Shown piece by piece: positions 5,723-10,193 of a stretch of 10,193 bases of DNA; position 1 is the stretch's first letter; each line of letters opens with the position of its first letter. The notes under the pieces were generated by a model. The model did not search any database and was not told the DNA's origin. It worked only from the letters and a program-made list of their open reading frames with translations. Source of the stretch: Euperipatoides rowelli. Lineage: Eukaryota; Onychophora; Udeonychophora; Euonychophora; Peripatopsidae. The stretch lies in assembly GCA_003024985.2 (NCBI GenBank), contig PXIH01S0037326.1; one strand, given 5' to 3'. Made by a program: the position numbers and the translations under genes.

Positions 5723-6860
5723 ATCGTCTGTCTGGCTTTGTAGCTATTCCATTTGAAATGTATTCCATTGATTTTTTTTTTTTTTTTTTATAATTCCCCA
5801 TTGAAATTTAATATTCGAGTTAAGCAGGGTCTTCCATTATTAGGATACTCTTTTTTGTGTGTGTGTGTGAAGAGCCACTACAGTCCTGATCATATATCCT
5901 TCTGTTCTAATTATGTGTCCCCTCTTTCTGATTCTTCAAATTTTTTTCCCCCTTTTCCTCCCCACCCCCTAGTGATGGTTTTGAAATATTCTTACTGTAC
6001 ATAATCCTTTTCTGTCCTGTGATGATTTTCTTGATATTTTATTATTTAGTGCTTTCTGTATTCTTTATTTATTTTATTTTTTCTATTATTTCTCTATTTG
6101 CGATTTATATTGTTTGAACCTTGTAATTAGATTTATTATATTTTTAACTATAGGCCAAACCTTGATAATTTACCGTAATAATAAATGTTAATTATGTTGC
6201 CCCCCCCCCCCTTTGAATTTCTTTTTCTGATTACTTCTTTTTTGCTAAATGTCTACATCCTATTTCTGTCTTCCTTTATTCCAAATCCTCAAATACTTGT
6301 CTTAGTGCTATTCAATTTTGATTTAAATTATAAATCCTCCAGTTCAACTTTTATCCTTATATTATTAACTTTCAATATGCCAATCTACCCTTATTTTCCG
6401 TATTTTTCTTTTGTGACTCACTTAGGCTACTCCTTAGTCTGTTAATTTGTATTATTATTGGGAGAAAAGAAATAAGCTAAATTATTAATGTTTTTCCCTC
6501 CTATATGCTATTCATATTTTTAAACCTTGTGTACATTATATTAAAACTTGCTGGATTAATAAACAAATTATTCATTGCCTTGATAACACTTCTTACTTTA
6601 TGGAAATCCTTTGTCTTTTAGCGTTAATTAGGCTTTTTCTCTAGTCACTTCTTCTTATAGATTGGCCACATCCTATTTCCATCTTGCTTTATTCTGAATC
6701 CACCAGTCATTACATTGTGTTCTATTTTAATTGAAATAAAAATATTTTCCCAGTATTTACCTTGCGCTTTCCTCTTGTAATAATTTTCGGTCAGTCCTAC
6801 AATCCTTATTTTCCTACTGGAGTTTTCTTATATTTTTATTCTGTTTTTTTTTTTTTTAAA
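5570..6860. repeat. Long T/C-biased domain with a ~415-bp duplication
   Basis: For about 1.3 kb the plus strand is strongly enriched in T and C and poor in G. It contains T18 (5772-5789), a GT dinucleotide run (5857-5869), C12 (6200-6211) and T12 or more (6846-6857). Within it, two diverged copies of a unit of about 415 bp can be followed, roughly 6105-6440 and 6520-6850. Anchor pairs are CCTTGATAA (6160 and 6578), ACATCCTATTTC (6255 and 6668) and CTTATTTTCC (6390 and 6805), at offsets of 413 to 418. The open frames here (5753-6004, 6185-6445) are Phe/Leu/Ser/Pro translations of pyrimidine-rich DNA and are not counted as genes. Confidence 0.5.
5804..5854 (+). pseudogene. Possible reverse-transcriptase shred
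   Basis: The frame reads KFNIRVKQGLPLLGYS. This resembles the conserved reverse-transcriptase block F-x-I-x-x-G-V-K-Q-G-x-P-L-S-P-x-L-F of non-LTR elements, matching F, I, V-K-Q-G and P-L. No other RT block (FADD, for example) was found in any frame nearby, and the segment lies in T-rich low-complexity sequence. It is either a very short relic or a chance match. Confidence 0.2.
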
Positions 6861-6899
6861 CTGAACATCTCTACTAATTTCACGTAGGCCCATAAACGC

Positions 6900-7121
6900 G
6901 ACACAATTATCGACTTTTCAGTCACATGATCAATTGGATAACATTTTTTAAATTTAGTCCTAACCTTACCAAATACATATTTAAAGTCACTGACCCAACC
7001 CTATCCTTTTTTTTTTTGATGAGTTTCGATAATTTTTGACCCAATTTCCATCAGCCCTACTGTATTGACATAAATAGGTACGCAAAAGTTAAGAGCGCGG
7101 TAAAATGTCGATAATTGCGTC
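6900..7121. mobile_element. Small inverted-repeat element (MITE-like)
   Basis: GACACAATTATCGACTTTT (6900-6918) is matched in reverse complement by 7103-7121, with two mismatches over 19 bp, including an exact 11-bp core, CAATTATCGAC. The 184 bp between have no coding frame, but they contain a related TTTCGATAATTTTTGACC (7025-7043) in the orientation of the right arm. CpG is locally more frequent than in the flanks. Size and structure fit a MITE. A flanking target duplication is not convincing: TAGG occurs on both sides, but at unequal distances from the arms. Confidence 0.4.
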
Positions 7122-8990
7122 TTATCTCTAGGTGCTTCTACTAATTTTTTATTTATTTTATTTGGAGCTAACTAGGCTATGATACTTTTAAAATTTTGAA
7201 TGAATACTATTTTTGTTCTATTTTTTCTATCGTAGTGTAAAATAATTTTTAACATTTTAGCTGATTGAATGTCGTATTTGCTTTAGATTGAACTGTAAAT
7301 TGGACATCGCTACATCATCTATCTTATATTCCTTATACTTTCTCAATGCCCTTCTGACATTAGAANGTATTTTTGCAGACTAGAATAGGCCATTACTGAT
7401 GATTATTGATTTAAAACTCACTNTGTAATAATTCTGGAATAAACTAAGGTAAAATCTGAAATAAAACTTTATCTTATTATCAAATATATATAGCCTACCG
7501 GTATTAAAAAATAAAAGTAGTCTACTATAGCCTATTTTAATTTATTTTTAAATTTTAATTAATAAAATTAGTATCAATTTAAATCAAAATTTAATAATAA
7601 AAAGTTATTAAATTAGTTCCTTATTAACATCTATCTAATGAAATATTAGATAAATGCTATTTTGGAACGGGCTCACCCACCGTGTTCTTTTATCCTCGAT
7701 TACCGTCCTACCATGTGCTAGTTTCTTACCATACAAGCTTAACCTTATGTTGACAAGATCAAACTTGAATAGAAGTAATCCAACTTTTTTTTTTTGCCGA
7801 ATCAAAAGTATCCAATATGTTCTGTAGTGTAATTAATACTCTTTTAAGGGAAAACTGGATAATATTGGTAAATTAAAATTTATATTTAAACTAAAAAAAA
7901 AGATACTAAAACTATGAGCTGTGAAATTTTCGGACTTCATTCCACCGAAAATCTGTTACCTATCAATCACCAAACAAAAAAAAAAATGAATTAAAATAAT
8001 AAAATATTATTCTTTAATCTGTCTTATTAAACATATTGCACTGAATCTTAATTATTTATTTTCCCCCCTCACTATTGCATAATCTTAACATTGTAATTAA
8101 AATAATTAAACAAGTGGTAGAAAGTTATCTGATTGACTGTATAATTAGCTATAAACGGAGTGTACAGCAGAAACATTCACTGTACATTCTACAGAGTTGA
8201 TTAGTTTTACAGCAAATTTAAAGTCAAAATATACAAGTGTTATATATCAAATTAAAGACAAGAGTTTAATCTACAATATTTGTTAAAAACATTTCCTTCT
8301 CAGATGCATAAGTTTTTGGTAAAATCATGATAAACAAATAATTTGTAAAAAATCACTAAATTTTTACTAATTCATGATTTATTAAATAACGGTTGCTCGT
8401 ATTGAAAAAACTAATATAAACATAAATGTAGACCACATTTTAAGCTTTTGTTTAAAAAAAAAACACATTGATGTATGATAATTGCTTCCTGAGATATTAG
8501 CCATTTTTTTAAATGATCATAAGCAATCTCATTTTTGTCCTAAAACAATATTTTATGGTTTGAATTAAAGCAAATAAGACATACTCTAATATTATAGTAA
8601 TGGTTTTATAATTAAAAAATGTTATTATAGTAAAATGCATCATCAAAACTGATTATTTTTTTTAAAAAAATGGATTCTCCCCCTTCCCTAAATTTCAATC
8701 TTTCAAATTTCAAAACCATAAATTAAATCTAAAAACAAATTTAATAAGGTTTCAGAAAATGTATAGTTTTATACACTTATCTCCAAAATAAAGTCACAGT
8801 TTACTTTTAAAGATTTTTAGCCAGAAATATCAAAGTTACAATGCAAGATGTTTCAGGCTATATAAATATGTACTTAGTACTTGAAAGCAAAAATAAAATA
8901 AGTTAATCTGGGGCAGGTTCCCTTTTTTTTAAAAAAAAAAAAAGAAATATATATAATTTTTAATTATAAAGTACCGTATTTAACTTAGTT
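7122..8990. other. Long AT-rich region without a recognisable gene
   Basis: No frame on either strand gives a coherent domain, and no tRNA or rRNA signature was seen. There are many A and T runs, including T8A7 (8656-8670) and T8A13 (8923-8943), and an imperfect AT-rich fold-back at about 8318-8385. A slightly less AT-rich island at 7665-7760 includes GGGCTCACCCACC, reminiscent of the GCTCAC units at 2587 and 2643. The undetermined bases at 7366 and 7423 lie here. The region could be intergenic or intronic. Confidence 0.5.
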
Positions 8991-9027
8991 GTTAATCTAA
9001 TTTTAAAGTGTTGAATTTGGTAATTTT

Positions 9028-9167
9028 TTTGGTCGCCATTCATTCCGCTTTGATATTTTTTGTGTACAAGCCAATGACGTACCATTACGGCCTGTGTACT
9101 CCATTTTACCTAGTAAACACATGGTAAACATACCAATTTAATTTTTTTATTTTATTTACTTCCTCAG
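9028..9167 (+). promoter_or_regulatory. CpG-bearing 5' flank and splice acceptor of a THAP exon
   Basis: The sequence stands out for its CpGs (GGTCGCC, CCGC, GACGTACC, TACGGCC) and contains GCCAATGACGT, a CCAAT motif abutting a CRE-like half site. The segment 9059-9097 is an imperfect dyad, GTGTACA-AGCC against GGCC-TGTGTAC. It ends in a good 3' splice site, a T-rich tract and CTTCCTCAG (ending at 9167). An ATG|GTAAAC donor-like site at 9121 would leave only a 44-nt intron, so the true donor may lie elsewhere. Promoter function is inference. Confidence 0.25.
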
Positions 9168-9278
9168 AGAAAAATGGCTATAAAGTGTGTGACTGTGGGA
9201 TACAGTAATAATCAAAATCAGAAGGATCTTCACTTACACAAATTTCCTAACGAAGTAACGATGATACATCCCTACTAA
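9168..9278 (+). pseudogene. Start of a THAP zinc-finger domain, one ligand lost
   Basis: Right after the splice acceptor, ATG at 9174 opens MAIKCVTVGYSNNQ and then LHLHKFPNE. This is the layout of a THAP domain start: M-x-x-K-C-x-x-x-G-C-x-N followed by F-H-x-F-P. Cys5 is present, but the expected second zinc ligand at residue 10 is Tyr (TAC, one base from TGC). Phe before H-x-F-P is Leu. After FPNE comes GTAACG, which could be a splice donor. Read through, the frame stops at 9276-9278, and the W...CxxH remainder of the domain is not found cleanly downstream, although KYIKPAVRRLHSD (from 9297) is in the same frame. THAP domains bind DNA and occur in host regulators and P-element transposases. 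It could be an inactivated exon or a relic of either. Confidence 0.45.
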
Positions 9279-10193
9279 CAAATAATTGGATAAAAATATA
9301 TTAAGCCTGCAGTCAGGAGGCTGCACTCTGACAAAACACACTCTAAGGACATTTGAAATAAAGCATAGTTCATAATCAGACTCGGTGTGGTCAAATTAGA
9401 TGACATACAAATTTACACTAAGATCGGACTAAAATTAATAAAGTTCTAACTTCTGAGAGTAATACTAAACAGAAAGGTAAACAAGCACTCTTAAGTAATG
9501 TTAGCACAATGGGAAGAACTCTGGTCTACTCAGTACATTAGTAGAAGCACTAAAACAATATTCGTTTAATTGAATTGTACTGAAAATAGTTTCTATTTTA
9601 TGTAAATCATTGTTTTAGATAGATAGAGAAATATTGGCTTCAAACAAATTTAGTTGAAATGAAAACTAATAACTATCGTTCCAATACGGTAGTTTATTAT
9701 TATTAATGAAAAAAAACAATAATGTGCTTGATGCTAAATATTGTTAGCTCAAGTAAGTTACTGTATATATTAGTACTGTACTGTAAAGGTGTAAGTCGGA
9801 GTCACTACACCAACCCAGATCCTATAAGAAGTCTNTATAGTATTTCCCCAACCCTACATCTACCGTGAGCAAACCAAGTTAATATTCCTACGGTCACCAA
9901 ACTACAGATAGGTAGTTACTATTTTCTGTATGTAAACTATAGTTCGAATATTTGGTTTTAGTCTTAGACCATATATACTAGTAGACGGAGGATGCGCTAA
10001 TTCTTTTATCTTAAAGATTGAAGCAAACATGTGAAGCGTGAAAGTCATGTGGGATGAGGCAAAACTGATAACAGCCCTATGGCTGTATAATGAGAATACG
10101 TATTTTATGACTGATTATTTTGTTCTTGTTGAGATATTTTTCTTAATTCCTTAAAAAAAAAAAAGAGCCTGACATAATACATTTTAGTTTGTG
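9279..10193. other. Downstream flank without a supported gene
   Basis: The plus-strand frame 9430-9540 (KINKVLTSESNTKQKGKQ...) is open for about 36 codons and hydrophilic, but it matches nothing I recognise. The remainder is AT-rich with stops in all frames. It includes the undetermined base at 9835, an ACTGTACTGTA run near 9776-9785 and an A12 run at about 10153. I see no further RNA gene or repeat boundary. Confidence 0.4.

Noticed and set aside
5857-5869. GT microsatellite as a functional element
   Set aside because: It has fewer than seven units and is a common simple repeat.
6185-6445. 86-codon hydrophobic protein
   Set aside because: It begins next to a C12 run, lies in the pyrimidine-rich duplicated domain, and its reading is not preserved in the second copy.
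1-10193. A CRISPR array, bacterial operon or integrated phage
   Set aside because: There are no regularly spaced identical repeats and no bacterial-type genes; splice-like signals and eukaryotic transposons dominate.

Overview
The window looks like a nuclear stretch from an AT-rich invertebrate animal genome. It has no bacterial-style operons or ribosome-binding sites. Every coding-like piece is short, broken or exon-sized, and homopolymer runs, TnAn palindromes and transposon remnants are dense. The protein families recognised (a zinc-knuckle LINE, an LTR retrotransposon, a repetitive Cys/His protein family, a THAP zinc finger, a tRNA-derived SINE) occur widely in arthropods, molluscs and cnidarians. 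An arthropod is my weak guess and the species cannot be named. Four undetermined bases (n at 2698, 7366, 7423, 9835) point to a draft assembly.

Layout. 1-1092: AT-rich DNA with a small coding-like terminal exon on the minus strand (360-461) and a tRNA-headed SINE on the minus strand (head 1021-1092). 1098-2545: a plus-strand fossil LINE. It has a decayed ORF1 with a CCHC zinc knuckle, then an APE-type endonuclease reading as far as its GDFN motif, and it is cut off before the reverse transcriptase. A 179-bp hAT-like MITE flanked by an exact 8-bp duplication sits inside the endonuclease. 2550-3142: unclassified repeats with internal direct repeats of about 55 and 40 bp.

3143-4744 is the best-defined nested structure, read on the minus strand. 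A broken gene of a repetitive Cys/His family (4744 to 4052) carries one in-frame stop. It is interrupted by an LTR of about 883 bp (4051 to 3169, ends TGTAA...TTACA, with a TATA box), which is followed 3 bp later by a tRNA-Lys-type primer binding site. The LTR lies in the same orientation as the gene, so the gene's frame runs about 30 codons into U3 before stopping.

4745-7140: AT-rich DNA, then a perfect 11-bp-stem hairpin (5239-5271), a lysine-rich coding-like patch on the minus strand, and a long T/C-rich domain containing a possible reverse-transcriptase shred and a diverged tandem duplication of about 415 bp. A small inverted-repeat element (6900-7121) follows. 7141-9000 holds no recognisable gene. 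Near 9028-9278 there is a CpG-containing, promoter-like patch, a good splice acceptor and an exon-like THAP domain start whose second zinc-ligand cysteine is replaced by tyrosine. The rest, to 10193, is non-coding as far as can be seen.

Nothing here forms a multi-gene pathway. The window is mainly a record of successive transposon insertions around one or two possible exon fragments.
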